Shown: positions 28,439-45,243 of the stretch, one piece after another
Layout: every line of letters begins with the position of its first letter
How positions within the stretch are numbered: the first letter of the stretch is position 1
Assembly: GCA_029207755.1 (NCBI GenBank)
Contig: JARCOQ010000003.1
Coordinates: forward strand, 92,520,646 to 92,584,645
Origin: Chamaea fasciata
Taxonomy: Eukaryota; Chordata; Aves; Passeriformes; Sylviidae
Direction of reading: 5' to 3'
Length of the DNA: 64,000 nt
Notes under the pieces: generated by a model
What the model saw: the letters and a program-made list of their open reading frames with translations, nothing else
Told to the model about the DNA's origin: nothing
The model's database searches: none
Program-made: the position numbers and the translations under genes

Positions 28439-28515
28439 TTGGGTTTTTTGGGGTTTTTTTTTTGGTTTGGTTTTTTTTGTTTGTTTGTTTGGTGTTTTGT
28501 TTTTTTTTTTTTTAA
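28439..28515. repeat. G/T-rich low-complexity tract
   Basis: Repeated GTTT, GGTTTT and long T-run units. Simple-sequence DNA with no element body. Confidence 0.88.
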
Positions 28516-31500
28516 TTTTATTTCATTTTGTTAAATAGTGGATGACAAAAAGGTTTTGAAATATTGAAAAAGTGGTCAAGAAAGCATCTGTAGGATTTTG
28601 TCCTGAAGTACCTCAAAAATTTTTGGGGAAAAAAAAAGTTATTGATTAGATGTTATCATTGAAATTTAAGGAAATCAAAAAGTGAAGAGAATGTCTCTAT
28701 TCTGTATTATATAAGTTTAATTTTGATCCATAATATGCAATTGTGGATACAAACTATTAGTATATTGATGCCATATATGCATCTATTTGTCTGCATGAAC
28801 ACACATACTTGTGGTAAAGTGATTTTTTTCCCTCCCCTTTTCTGACTTGTGCATACAATTATCTGGGATCTGCCATGGGTTCAGACATTGAACTCCATAT
28901 CTTTGATTTGAGTGGAAAAGAATAATTATTCAATTCAGGACCATCACCATAAAATATGCAGAATTAATGGGAATTTTGTGTACTTCTATATCTTTCTTGA
29001 AATAATAACTGAATACTTATTAATGTTTCTGATGATTTATTTTTTTTAATCAATGCATTTCTCTGTTACAAATGTAATATTTTAGTAAGATTATTGTACT
29101 GCAAATCTAGACTTCATTTTTTAATTAATAGTAACAGCAGTAACTTAACTCTTAACTGTGTCAATTAGTGTATAAATGTAAAACGAAAGCATGAAGTAAA
29201 CTGAACAGCTGCTGTAAAATCTACAGAGTTATTCGGAGCTTCTGATGAGGGTTAGCCATCCGTAACAATTCCTGCAGATGCGCACACTGTGGTGCTTTCT
29301 CTGGCTCTATCCTGTGAATACAGAAAAACTCTGTTACAAGGATGACATCAAAAGAAATAATATGATCAAGAAAAATAAAAGTGCCATTGAATGAGTCAGA
29401 GACAGTAGATAATACCACTGGAGGCATTAGAGTAAGATTTTGGCACGGTTATTTTGGACAGATACAAGGAAGAAATTTCTTGAGATAAATTGGGATGCAC
29501 CTGGTTTCCTTTCTTCAGACAAGTTGTATCTTTATATAAATTTAATTTTCTTTTCTGGAAAGTAGAATTACTTGGTTTTATTTCTATCCCAGCCTCCCCA
29601 GTATTACTATAGAAATAAATGTTGAATGTAATTCCTATTTTATTATAAAACCCTAGCATATATTTATTAATCATACAAAATATTTCTAGAGAGTTTAGAA
29701 GTTGTGCTTTTAATGACTATAGTGTTTACTCATAGATAAATATTTGAAAGTACACATGTTGCAATTTGTAAACCTAGGTATCTGAAAGGGGGAAATATGT
29801 ATTTCTGTATTAGACCAGAAATTCTTTATACCAGATCATTTAACCAGTGTTCCATAACTAGCACTGGCCACTAATGATTTTCTAGTGAAGGACAGAAAAT
29901 CATTGCAAGCATGTAGTTAATTAGGCCTCAACACAACTGTACGTAAACCACTCTTAAGCTAGCAAAGTTCTTTATTTTTTGAATCCTGTAGGGCTGTTTC
30001 TTCAGTAGAATTATACAATCCTATTTTGAACCCATATAAATGCCTTAAATCCATAAACTTTTGTGCAAGAAATTACACCATTTATTTATTTAATATGTGA
30101 AGTTTGAACTCGGCACCTGCTGTTTTCACTTCATGTCATCCAGTTCTTACGGGGGAAAAAAATCAGTAACAAATTGTTTTCACCATACTTATGGCATGAT
30201 TCTATAGACCAGAAGATATTTAATATCTTTAATCATTCTCCTCATCCTTCTGAATCCCCTGTCCAATTCTCTTCTATTTCTTTAGGAGTGGTGCAAAATG
30301 AAATGGCATTTTTACAGAACTATTTTTTTTCTCATAGACCTGAAAAAAAAATGCTACTTGCTATGCAATTTGCAAATTGTATTTCAAACTCATTTTTGAC
30401 TGCTTTCTCATTATTTCTACATTTTACCCATAATTTACAATGTTCATATTGCCCTTGTTGATCAGCTTCATGCTTTTTAAAGATACAAGAACACTTTCCA
30501 TTTTCCTGAGCTGTGCCACTATGTTGTAGTAGTCAAAAATATATCTATATGATGGAAGGCCAAGTTCTAGGTTGTTATAGGTGAGTCTGATGACATATCT
30601 GGCAGGCAAGAAAAAACAATCAGCATGACCACTTCTACATCATTCTCAATAAACGACCTCCAGGGCAGCTATAATCACGACACATCACAGTTTTCTAACA
30701 ACTCCTTTTCCCTTCGTGTCTGAGGACAGACTTTTTCAAAATGTTTGGTACTGTGTTAACTTGCCAGGTATTTTCTAACATGCAGAGCCCTAGGCACCCC
30801 TACAGAGCTTGCTGTCAGTGTGAATGAGTTTATGCTTAGCAGTTAGTTGAACAGCTGTGATTTCTGTTTCTACCCTTGGAGCCACTGCTCTCATCCTATC
30901 CCTTTATCCTCTTGCTACAAATTTCTTTCATTTTTTAGTTGCTATAATGGATGTGTAGAGATGTAAATTAAAGAATGAAGAGCATTGTGACAGCAAGAAA
31001 TATTCCTGTACTGGTAACAAAAATTGAAATACTAGTTAAACAGATAATGGGTATTCAGTGTAAGGTAATATGGCTGCTCAAAACACTTAAATTAGAGAGG
31101 TAATGTGATAATAGTGCCCTAATGTGGTGATAATATTTATGAATAAAAAGAAAAATCAAAGATGAAGATACCAGGAGTAGTATTAGAGTTAAGAATCTTG
31201 GTCAGCCCTTCCCCAAAAAACCTAAATCAGATTTCTCCAAAAGCCATGTTTGGGAATGTGTTCCTCAAAACCAGAATATGAAGAGTTATGCTGCCATGCA
31301 GAATTACCCTTATCATGACACTACCCCACTGCACACAATTACATGTGACTGTGTAACATAAAGATGTTATTTCCTGTTGTTTTTCTATAAGCTTTGCCTC
31401 TGTGCATGAATTTATGCAAGTTTAACAAATATCATTATTTGGAATTTACATGTGCAGCAATGTTATTAAAAATGAATGTAAAATAGATTACTTATGTCCT

Positions 31501-31826
31501 CCAATATACCTAAAGCATGTTTTTAGTATTTATTCCTGTTATCATTCCAAATTATTTTACAGTAGCTTCAGTAACTTTTAAAATACATGGGATTTACTTA
31601 TAAATAATTGACAATTAAATATATTGTGGGGCTCAAGCATCTAATCTGTTTTACAGCTCAGATTTTCTCAACTGCTAAATTTCATATCAGTTCCTAAACT
31701 TCAAAATGTGTAGGGAGTTGAGTTCAACCTGTAATTTAACTGCCAGAAGAGTGTCTATGAGGTATCAAATATGTTAATGTGTTAGTCGACTGACAAATAA
31801 AAGAAACAGTATTAAGAGTAGAATAT

Positions 31827-32397
31827 TGTGGTGGGTTGACCTTGGCTGGTCACCAGGTGCCCACCAAGCCATTCTATCACTCCTCTTCTCAGCCAAACAG
31901 GAGAAGGAGATAAGATGGACAAAAACTTTTCGGTCAAGATAAGTCAATTTATTGAAGCAAAAGTGAAAGGTCACATGCAAAAGAAGAGAAAAAAGCCATA
32001 TCTTTTGTTCTCTACTTTCCATCAGCAAGCAATGTCCAGACACTTCCTGGGAAGCAGGACTTCAGCACATGTAGCTGTTGTAAATAATGAGTACACACTC
32101 TTCTTCCTCCTTCCTTTTAGCCTTTATTGCTGAGCTGATGTCATATTGTATGGAATATCCCTTTGGTAATTTTGGGTCAGCTGTCCTGAATAGGCCCCCT
32201 CCAAAGACCTTGCTCACCCTCAGCCTTCTGGGAGGTGATGAAGAATGTTGGATAAACAACATCGATGCTGTGCCAGCACAACTCAGCAGTAGCCAAAATT
32301 CTGCTGTGTTATCAACTCCTTTCTAGCTACCAATATAAAGCAAAGCACTGTGGGTGATTTGGGGGAAAATAACTCCATTTCAGCTAGACCCAAAACA
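31827..32397 (-). mobile_element. Solo LTR of an avian endogenous retrovirus, antisense, with 5-bp target duplication
   Basis: A 571-bp LTR. On the given strand it starts TGTGGTGGGTTGACC and ends in CA, so it has proper TG...CA termini. It is flanked on both sides by AATAT (31822-31826 and 32398-32402), a perfect 5-bp target-site duplication. No internal retroviral sequence adjoins it, so it is a solo LTR left by LTR-LTR recombination. On the minus strand a CAGCAATAAAGGC box at about 32123 sits where related copies carry a TATA/poly(A)-like motif, supporting the minus orientation. It shares the AATATCCCTTTGG block with 43090-43115 and 17525-17540. A 5-bp duplication fits ERVL-like (or some ERVK-like) integration. 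No coding capacity. Confidence 0.93.
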
Positions 32398-35300
32398 AAT
32401 ATGTATGCCCAAACCAGAGCACTTTTTATTTAGTAGTATTCTATTTTTAAATGTTATGCTAAAAGGGGACAGTTAATATTATAGAAAAAAAATGTTGAAA
32501 AAACAGGGTTTTTTTAACTTGTTGTGTGTATGATGAATACAAATAATAACAATGTGGAGTTTACTTTTATTCAAATTATAGGTATTAGCTGTGGTACTGA
32601 AAATGTGGATGTGCCTTTTGCTTTAAAGAACAAGGTGAAGCAGTCTTATTGTCTCAGTATCTCAGTTTTATGTATTTAGACATATGAATCTTGTAAAATT
32701 TAAATCTTGTAAAATTTAAATCTGGTGAAGTGTAACTTCCACCCTAGAGATTAAATTCTGTAATTAGCAGCTAAGCTATACTGGAGAGGAATTGGTGAGT
32801 AATTCATTAGGGTGCAGAAAGAACCAATAAAGTCTGCTAAGGTGAGTAGTGCCCATTTGCACTATCATAACCCCGTGGTACAGCCAGCTTCCCAGACTGC
32901 AAAGGGGCAATACACAACCTGCTTTCCCCTGTCCCTGAACTACTCCAGAGCTGTTCCTCTCATAAGTCCCTGTGGTACATCTTCTATGAACAGCTTAGAT
33001 TGGAAGGGACCTCTTGTCCAATGACTTTTAGCCATAGGAAGTAAATCTTGGCAATAAGAAGACTTAAAGCTATAGCTCAGTGTTTTAAAATATTTGGTCA
33101 CTTCTGTCGTAGCACAAAAGAGATGTTTATAGGTTAGAAGGACATAATAGTTTTGATTTTACTTGGATTTTCTGCTCTAGGAATATGGTGGTTTTGTCTC
33201 AGTACCACAGAGGAATATTCCATATCTCCCTTCACCCTTAGTATCACTATTTGCACTGATTGGTATAAGGGAGGTACATTTTTTTTCCACATAAACATTA
33301 TTTATCCTTTTTGGAAATTGTTTTGTTAGTAAAATTTTGAAGTTCAGTAAGTGAATACAATAGAATATGTGGAGGAAAGAATTCCCACAGCAGTCCCGCT
33401 GATGTCTTTTCAGTCCTAAAAGCAGTCAGACAAAAGTCAAACACAATCAGATGATAAAAAGGTGGTTGCCTTAAAAACGATCCTTTATGGTGCACAACAT
33501 GCTGGAATACATGCCGAAAATGCACTGAAGATGCACACGGTGACATAAAGCAGGCACAATTTTATGTTTCACAAATTAGCACAACTGACAAGAATCCCCA
33601 GTTAGAGAAAACTCCTGCCTGGTTTGACTTTTTTGAAACCCTCCTTTAAATACTAACTAAACTCTGTTTATGAGAAAATGTCTTGAGAAACCCTTTTAAC
33701 CTTGAATTAATTCCATGAGAATTTAAGCTTGATCCCCAGAGGATTGGAATCTCTAGGAATGTGTTCTGCCTTTCTCTCTAAAAGAGTAGGTGAAATGCTA
33801 GCTATAAATCTATGTAGTTACACACTAATGGGCTACAGAGCTATAAAATTTTAAAGAATATAAAAAAGCAAAATGGCAAAAATCAGTTTGGTATCACAGC
33901 ATTGGTCTCTTTCCTGTGTGCATGTGATGATGTGTTCAAGGAAATACTACCTGACATTTAAGCTGTTGGTTTTTAATATTCACTCACCAAAGAAATGTTC
34001 TTAATTACAAAGCAACATCATACTTTTCCTCAATTATGAGAGAAGGGCATGAGGAAACATCTGCAAAGGGCTCATTTTCTCCTGTGGTGAATAAATTAGT
34101 TTCAGGTCCCTTCTTAAGATGTGGCTGCAAGCAATGAGACAGCTAACAGGAGTTTTCCACTGTTATTGATAACTTTTTCCTGCTTTTGAAAGAAACTTTT
34201 TTGTTGTTATTTTTTCAAACCTAGGAAATAAGGTTGTTATTTTCCTTCATTTTCTGTCTCTGATGTCTTTACAAGAAAAACTAGATAAACCAAGAGAAAA
34301 GCAGCTGAAATAATAAGGCAGGAAAAGTAATTTCTTTGGGTTCTTTATCCTTTCCTCTCCCCTCCACAATTTCCTACTCCTATCTCTTTTTCTTTTTGCA
34401 GACCATTCTTACCAGTTCTTCTCTGGAGCACTGCCACAGGTTTCTGAAATCATCATAGTCACTGTCTGTGCTGAGTGTGTCTTTCTTCCTGTTCTATGAC
34501 AGATCTTTTATCCTAAAAGAAGCAAACATTTTTCACTTCTCTGAATTGTTGACTTTCCTCTATGTTTTCATTTCATTCCTTCCCTGACTCCATTTTTTAA
34601 AGATGCTTACAGTGTTTTTCTTGAGCTAGTGAATAATAGCACTCAGTGACAGTGTTCTGGGGATCAATATACATTGATCTCAGGCTTTTCAAAATGTGAT
34701 TTTGAATCTTATTCTTAGTTGATAATCTTACACCCAAGATTTCTCATATACTGAAGTAAGTAAACACAGTCCATTCAGCAAGTTCTTAAGAAGATACTTA
34801 GAGGACACCTCTCTGAAAAAACAAGACCTATGGTAACTTAGCTGAAAGAGCACCCATATAAAGGAGGCAATATTAGCCTTTTAGATTAACCCAGCTGTAA
34901 ACTTCTTTGGAAGAACTGTACTGTTACACTTCCCTAGTAATGAGATCACCAGGCTTTAGTCTTGTCTGTACTATATGTGTGTAACATCCGGATTTTTTTT
35001 TGGAAACCCCACATCTGAATGACTACTATATAATTTTTTGCATTAGTAATTTGACCTATGGTTATTTCCATAACTCCCTAAGATGCTGAGGAAAAGCAGG
35101 CAACAAAAGCCATTTGTGTCCTTAACATTTGTGCTGCTAGTGTTTAGATACGGCATGTTTAAAAAACCACTCCAGATGTACTTCCTTCACTTCCATATTC
35201 AATTCCAAATGAACCATACATTGCAACTTCTTTTTTGTCACGTTTAGTTGATTGTAGTAATTTCTAAGCCAAAGTTTATCCAGAGAGGTGACAGCTTTCC

Positions 35301-36337
35301 AGTGTTGGAAAGAATCACTGTATTGAAACTCTGACAGCATCACTTGTTTCTCCAAGATACTTGTAATTTATGACTTTGAAGATAGACTTTTAATTCTCAA
35401 GTTGCTCTAATAGATGTTAAAATTTTTAATAAACATTTCAAGATACTGGCTCAGTGAAAACTACTTTTTCCTTCTTAAAATAGTCCTGTAGCATAAGGAA
35501 TGATATTACAGGATAGAGCAGGTTGTGGAGCTGTGTCTTGTCAGCTAGTCTTCATCACTGATTAGCACTTTAATTGATATCTGACAGGAAACACTGTGGG
35601 AAAAATTATTGTTATTTATCTGATTATATTTTTCTGCCCAATATTTTTATTTGTGAATTTGCTGTTTTATTTGTATTTTCTGCAGGTTTATGAGTCAGAG
35701 CACTTTTTGACAGTATTTTCCCAAGTTATTCTTATCTTATTCTGAAGAATAGAGGAAGTCAAAGGAGCAGCGTGTTTCATTCTAAGGGAATGAAAGAAGA
35801 AGCTACTGTCATTAAACATATGCAATGCTATATTCTTAGACAGATGTTTGTGTGGAATTTCTGGGTGTAATTTTACTACAGGTGTTTCTACCTCAAGAGG
35901 AAATCCCTGGATTATTGTCAAAAGAATTCTTACTGCTTTATACACCATAGTCCCATGGGCTTTCCCTCTCTTTGGATCTTCTATGAAAGACGGCTTTGCC
36001 TCTTAGGGATTCTGTCTGCTGCAGCCAGTGCTGTTAGATGATAGCAGAAAGGGTTATATGCCAAAAAAATTATTGGCTAACTATCTTTTCCTCAACCAAG
36101 ATCTTGTTCCCCTGCTTGATGGCCTATCCTCACTCGCATGTTACATCCCTCCTTTTCATTGGCTTGATATTTTCCTCTCTGACTGAAGAAATTTTTTAGC
36201 TACAAGTGAACCTAAGTTTCACCCCCAAAGGGCCTTCTTGAGGGAAATAGTCCAGTTTTTAATGTTTGTTTCTGATATTTATGTGTGGATTTCCCCCTGT
36301 AGTATACTTTTTCCACTGATCACATTTCCCTCTGTTG

Positions 36338-36358
36338 TTTTTTTTTTTTTTTTTTTTT
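36338..36358. repeat. poly-T run, 21 nt
   Basis: Uninterrupted T-run about 0.9 kb before the CUB14 exon. No retroposon body recognised. Confidence 0.93.
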
Positions 36359-37152
36359 CACCATTCTTGCAACTTTTATTTAAGTGCTTGGTACTGTGAC
36401 AGATGATTTCCAGGAATGCATTTCTGTCAAGATATATTTGTGAATCTTGCACAACAAACATTGTTAAAATGAACATATATTATGAAATTGTGGACAAAAC
36501 ATATCAGACTTCAACAGCAAACAGATTTAAAAAGATGAGTCCTGCATAAGAGGCAAAATGTTAAAGAAAAATAGTGATTAACAAAACTTCCTAATCAAAA
36601 CAGTGTTTAGGATATAAAATTTACAGTATTTTAATATACTATGCTCCTTCCAATATGCAGAGATCATGAGTTCCTATGAATACCATGTGAAATTTGAAGT
36701 TCAGACTTTAAATACCAGGGGAAGTAGTTGCTAAGAAGATCTTACTTGGATGACTTGGAGCATTCTGTATCCAAAATGAACACTTTACATAAAACTTGTG
36801 TACTTTCAAAATATCTGGTATGTCTAGATGATTCAATATGTTTTCAAGCTCATGATACAGGCTTCATTTTTAAAGCTGGGTCATTTTTTAAAGATCTCAA
36901 ATTGATTACAATTTCCAAAGAAAAAGTTTTACTGGTACTTTCACCTTACCTGTGTGAATGATCGCACCAACATATGTAAATTGCTTGACTCAAACTGCTT
37001 TGGGGTCTAACATATTTCTTCCTGGATAGATGCTTTACCATAATTAATAAATTAATATAATGTTTTCTAAATGCAAAGTTTATAGAAGTGGTCCTGTTTC
37101 CATGCATATTATAGGGAACTTATTTCCCCTTCTATTTAGAATATGGTTTTAA

Positions 37153-39852
<2,700 letters not shown>

Positions 39853-42428
39853 TGAAGTCAATTTATTATAACGTATATTTTAAGAATGTGAAATCATTCT
39901 ATTTTAAGTTTAAGGTAAGCACAGAAGTTGGTTTCTCCATTTTTTCCCAGTGTGCCAGAGATCTACAGATTAATACTTCTCCAATTAATACTCCTCTCTG
40001 CACCTCTTCTCTTCTCTTACCAGATCCAGAGAGAAACCTTTGAAATGTAATGTGTAGTGGTAGGCATAATTCTCAAATTTGCGCAGAAGTATTCAGAAGT
40101 GAGAATTTTTCAGCTGCAATTCGGTACACAATTATTAGGTCTACAATTTTCTAGAGTTGCAGTTCACAACTCTCATTACCATGTTTTTCTTCATGTACAA
40201 ATACAAGAAAAACTGGGGGCAGAGCCGGGGGGGGATGGAAATAAATCCCTCATTTCTTCAACAGGCTGCATACGAATCTGGCAACATGAAAATATGTAAG
40301 TAGTCTATCTAAATAGTGACAATATTATTTTCCTTAATAATAATAAAAATCAAGAAAAAACATATTGCATTACTGGATTATGTGTTATGTGTAGACATAT
40401 TGAGCCTTACTCAGTTTGCAGCCTGTTTATATATGTATGTTTCCACACATACATCAACAGACACATTGCCACTAGAAGACTCGGCGTAGGGATAATTTAC
40501 ATGATATTAATAGTATGTGTGTGAGAGAAAGGTAATAATTGCTATCATTTACATTTCTTTTTCTGTGTTTGGAAGTGATTAGCAATGTAGAGGTTGTGTG
40601 TGTTAATTTTGGTGGCTAATGATTTTCAATATAAATTTAGTAAAGAAAGGAATACCAAGAACGTTTTAACAAAACATTTCATGAAGTACCAGGTATCTCC
40701 CGTCTAGTCATGATAAATATTCTTAGGGAGACAGTTTTTTGGAAGCTCACTCCTCTTCTGTACCATCCATGCTCTGCGTGTCTTATTTCTGGAAAGCTTC
40801 TCTTTTTACTGAAACATAAGATCAGGGCTCAGCTCAGAGCATAATTATGATTGTTTGGGGAATTTAAGAAACAAGCACAAATTGTTAGCAGTTCTGGAAA
40901 AAAAACAGTGAAAACATCATCGTCACCTGTGTCTTCAGATAATTACTACAGACAAACTGAAGCTGAGGGATGGGGAGTTTTTTTCAAGCATACTGGAGAT
41001 TAATTTAGTTTTTCATAGTAGAAAAGCAATTGCAGGACTTAATAGATGGATTGAGAGTGTGCAAGAGGGAACAAAGAGAACCTGTCACATCATAGCCCTC
41101 AAATGTGTGGTAGTGAAAGGAGTGGGCTTTCATTCATTAATTCGAAGTGAGGGAACAATATCAAAGATACATGAATGGACTTCATGTGAAGATTTTGGGT
41201 TGTAAGTATCAAATTATTAAGGAGACTGATTTTTGAGGAATGGCAAAATATTTTGTACCTTTGTATGTACACAAAACAAGATTTGCAGTACTGTATAAGT
41301 GGTCGGTAATTGCTAGGCTCAATTCATCAATTATTATGGCACTAGCTATGACTAACAATAAAATTGGGGGACTGGAAACAGACTGATATGTGATCCTTAT
41401 GTTATGTTTTAGGAACAAACAAGTTTAGCTTTTTCTGCTTCACTAACAGTCAGTGCCTGCATTTTTCTCTAAACTTCTGTCCATTTTACATGAGATTCAA
41501 TGGAAATAATCAGCATGAAAAGAAGAGTAACAGTGAGAGGCAGCATAAACAATTGGATTTGAATCCTAATGAGGGAGAGCAACATCATGAAAGTAGGAAA
41601 AATACAAGATCCCAAAAAGGCTATTGACACTGTAGCAGCTGTGACTGAGCCAGCAGGCTTCCTCATGATGAAGAACCTACTGAAATGAATTACTGCCCTC
41701 CCATAACCTTTCCCTTCTTCTCCAGCTATTCCTGTGCACTAAACTTAGTAAATTGTGTTTTTGTCATGGCTAGCTTTCACTTGTAGTTACAAATTTTATT
41801 CACTGTTAAAAAGTGCTAGCATTATGGGAATGCTTAATATTTTCTTTAGCATACTACCTTAATTGTGCAAGCGGTTTGCTTAATATTAATAGTATGTTTA
41901 CTATCATGTGATATAAGCATTCTTGCTAAGTCTCAGTGGACAAAAGCTGAGGCATTATAGCAGACAGGCATTCTTTTAAGGGCTTTGACATATTATAGAG
42001 GCACTGGCATAAATTTTAGCCTAAATTATACATTTCCTAACAGCACTAATGCCTAGATATTAAATGATCTTTTTGTTAATCCACAGAGTATCTGCATAGC
42101 ATCCCTCAATAATTTATAACCCTGCATGCACACTCCTACCCAAGCAAGCTAGGGTAAAAGCATTACTAAGAAGAGGCAGACTATTCTATTATTATTATTA
42201 TTATTGGTAGAAGCAATGAAAGTGCACTACAATACCTGCCATATCCACTGGAGACACAAGGACTTGGGAACCAGATGGGAACTTCATTTGCTGCTTTTCA
42301 AAAATGACATTGCCACTATAATATTTACAGGCTTTTGTTTAACTTTTGGTTATTCATTCAAAGGTAAGTAAGTCAAGTGGTTACTTAGCTAATTTGTAAT
42401 TTCCTGCCAATAGCACTATTTTTCCTTG

Positions 42429-43618
42429 TGTCTCAGGTTCAAGTTACCAGGTTTTTTAGCTACAAGTATGGCTTCTATGAGAAGCTGCCAGAAACTTCCC
42501 TCATGTCTAAAAGAATCAGATCCAGCTGGTTCCAAAATAGACCTGCAGCTGGCCACAGATGGTGGTAGTACATCTGCAATAACACACTTAAAAAAAAAAA
42601 AAAAAACAAAAAAACAAAAAAAAAAAAAACTGAACAGCAGCTAGAAGGAGTGAGAATACATGAGAGTGGAAACTCTGCAGAAACCAATGTAGGTGAAGAT
42701 AGAGGGGGAAGAGGTGCTCCAGGCACCAAAGCTGAGTTTCCCTGCAGCCTGTATTGCTCTTTAACCCTAGCACACCACTGAAGCCCACCTAGCTGCTTGC
42801 TCACTCCCCCCACAGCAAGATTCAGGATGGAGTAGAGAGTCAGAAGAATAAAAATGAGAAAACTTGTGGGATGAGATCAACAGGTAAAGTTTAATAGGTA
42901 AAAGAAAAGCTGCACATGCAATCAAATCAAAATAAAGAATCCATTCACCACTTCCCGTTGACAGGTATTCAGCTATCTCTAGGAGAGCAGGGCTCCACTA
43001 GTCTTCATGGTGACTCGAACAGAACTTGCAGCATTGGTCCTTCCTTCTTCTTTCACAGCTTTTATTGTTGAGCATGACACCATATCTTATGAACTATCTC
43101 TTTGGTCAATCGAGATCAGCTGTCCCATCTGTGTCCCCTCCCAAGTCCCCGTGTATCCCCAGCCTCCTTGCTGGTGGGATGGTGTGAGAAGCAGAAATGG
43201 CCTTGACTCAGTGTAAGCCTTGCTCAACAGTGACATCCCTGTATTATCAACACTGTTTTCATCAGAAATCCAAAACACAGCCTCATATTAGCGCCTTTGA
43301 AGAAAATGAACTCTATCCTAGACAAACCAGCATACCTGAGAAAAGAGGTAGGGAAGGGGAGGGCAGGCAGGGCAGAGGCTTTTGACAATTTGATGATTTC
43401 TCCTTATCTTACTCTGATCTGATTGGTAAAAAATTAAATTAATTTCCCCAAGTCAACTCTTTTTTGCCTATGACAGTAACAGCTGAATGATCTCTTCCTG
43501 TCCCTATCTCAGCCCACAAGCCTTTTGTTATATTTTCTCTCCCCTGTGCAGCTGAGAAGGGGAGCAATGCAGCAGCTTTGGTGTTCACCTAGCATCCACC
43601 CATGGTCAACCCAGAACA
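42429..43618 (+). mobile_element. Avian ERV LTR, sense, interrupted by a second LTR
   Basis: The 5' portion (42429-42749) contains TATGAGAAGCTGCCAGAAAC and the GAGGTGCTCCAGGCACC block. The 3' portion (about 43340-43618) contains TTACTCTGATCTGATTGG, AATTTCCCCAAGTCAACTC and the terminal GGTCAACCCAGAACA. Both parts have the mirror-image counterpart in the LTR at 60321-61133, so they belong to one family in opposite orientation. The two halves are separated by an antisense LTR of another family. An A-rich expansion sits at about 42591-42630. Sequence between the two halves seems partly lost as well. No convincing target duplication (CCTTG against CTTTT). No coding capacity. Confidence 0.85.
42750..43334 (-). 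mobile_element. Avian ERV LTR nested inside another LTR, antisense
   Basis: About 585 bp. It shares with the solo LTR at 31827-32397 the block around a CCCTTTGG/CTCTTTGGTCA core, plus GCTTTTATTGTTGAGCATGA and the TATTATCAACACTG region. Its end, ACCAGCATA, corresponds to the family terminus. It lies within the LTR at 42429-43618 in the opposite orientation and is therefore the younger insertion. A 5-bp duplication was not clear at my estimated boundaries, which may be off by several bases. Confidence 0.85.
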
Positions 43619-45141
43619 CTTTTATTATGTTCTTTTAACCTCATATGCAATTGAAAGAAGCTTAATTCTTCACCATTCTTTTCTTGTTATTTTTAAGCTT
43701 TGGATATGTTAAACAAGTGTTCCTACTGCCTCCCTATATCAATTAAAAAAAAAAAAAAGAATATTGATTGGTTTGTCTTTACATTTTCCAGTAGATGGTT
43801 AGAAGTGACAAGGGAACTGGCTGAAGAAGGTCATTAGACTCTGTATAATTGTTTCTTCTCCAATTTGTAAACTTTTAGGTGGCGATTTGCACAGCAGGAA
43901 GGTCACAATGGAGGTTTATACAGTACTATGAATCAAAAAAAAAAAATTCAGGATGATTTATAAATGTTGAACAACCTGTAAGAACAGCTTTCATATAAAT
44001 AGCACGTTATTTAGTCAGATATTTCATTTTGGAAGAGGCAGAAATTTGCAATTATATCACTAAAGAGGGAGTAGGCCTTTGCAAATTTATCTTGTCTTTT
44101 CATATTGTTTATTTGTTAGATCTAAAATAAAATGCAAAAGAAAAAGAATGACAGCCTGATCCCTTTTTGTTGCTTGGTTGAGTATTGTTCTCCATTTTGA
44201 TCCTGTATATTTAAAAGTGAAAAGTAACATATGGAATTATGGTCCATTTTTTAAGGAAATGGTTTAGTAATAAGAAAATATATATTTAGTTTTCTTATGT
44301 GATCTTACCTACTTACTTTAGGCAGTGTCCAATTTTTTATCTATAAAGTGAGTATGACAGTAGCCCTCTACTACAGTGGATATTTAAAGAATAGCAGCAC
44401 AAAGACATAAGATTCCCCAATAATATGACAAAGACAATAAAATATCCAAAAGGGAAAGTTATAAGGAAAGAATATAAAATCTAGCATGTAAGGTAAACAA
44501 AGCACTCAAGGAATTTTTTTTTCATTTATTTATAATTTCAAACATAGTTCTGTTTCTGTGAATACTTACAAAAACATTCTTCATATTAGGTTTTTTTACT
44601 ACTGATCAAAGATACTGCTGGGAAATCAAGTCCTTTGCTAAGACAAATCCTTTGATAAAATTTTGTAGATTCCCTGTAGAGAGTGAGTTCTACAAAATCA
44701 TCTGGGAGGGCTGAACATGGAGTTTAAAAGAATTTTAATTTTTAATTGGAAGTCATTTAATTGGACCTCCCTGAGACAGAGTGTCTCAAAGAGCAAAAAG
44801 ACCAAATCCTCAGCATAAATTTTTAAATGTTCCAGCTATTAAGAGAATATGCTTTGTTAAAGGAAGAGTGTGGTCCTGCAAATGCAAAATCAGTGTTTGT
44901 ATGTGTTGCTTTCCACACACTCGTTGACTAGTGATATGTGAATTAGCTGGCAGCTATTATCCTTTTAGTATTTAGTGGCAAATTACAAAAGTTCTGAGGT
45001 AAAGTGAGCTGAATGCTTTGATTATAAGTGAGCTGAAAAAGTTCATTATGTTGCCTTACAAAATACACTGTTATCTAAGAGGTCTTGAAATAATGTGGAC
45101 AACGTGTCATTTGGAAAAGTAAATTAAATCTATAACTATAA

Positions 45142-45243
45142 AGATATATATATATAGATATAGATATAGATATAGATATAGATAGATATAGATATAGATA
45201 TAGATATAGATATAGATATAGATATAGATATAGATATAGATAT
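45142..45243. repeat. (TATAGA)n hexanucleotide microsatellite
   Basis: About 100 bp of nearly perfect TATAGA units, with a TATATATA lead-in and one shortened GATA unit near 45181. Probably length-polymorphic. The minus strand reads as an L-Y repeat that has no coding meaning. Confidence 0.97.

Noticed and set aside
32990..33022. A short TTGGAAGGGACCTCTTGTCC block resembling a CR1 3' end.
   Set aside because: Too short, and the neighbouring sequence does not continue the CR1 pattern.
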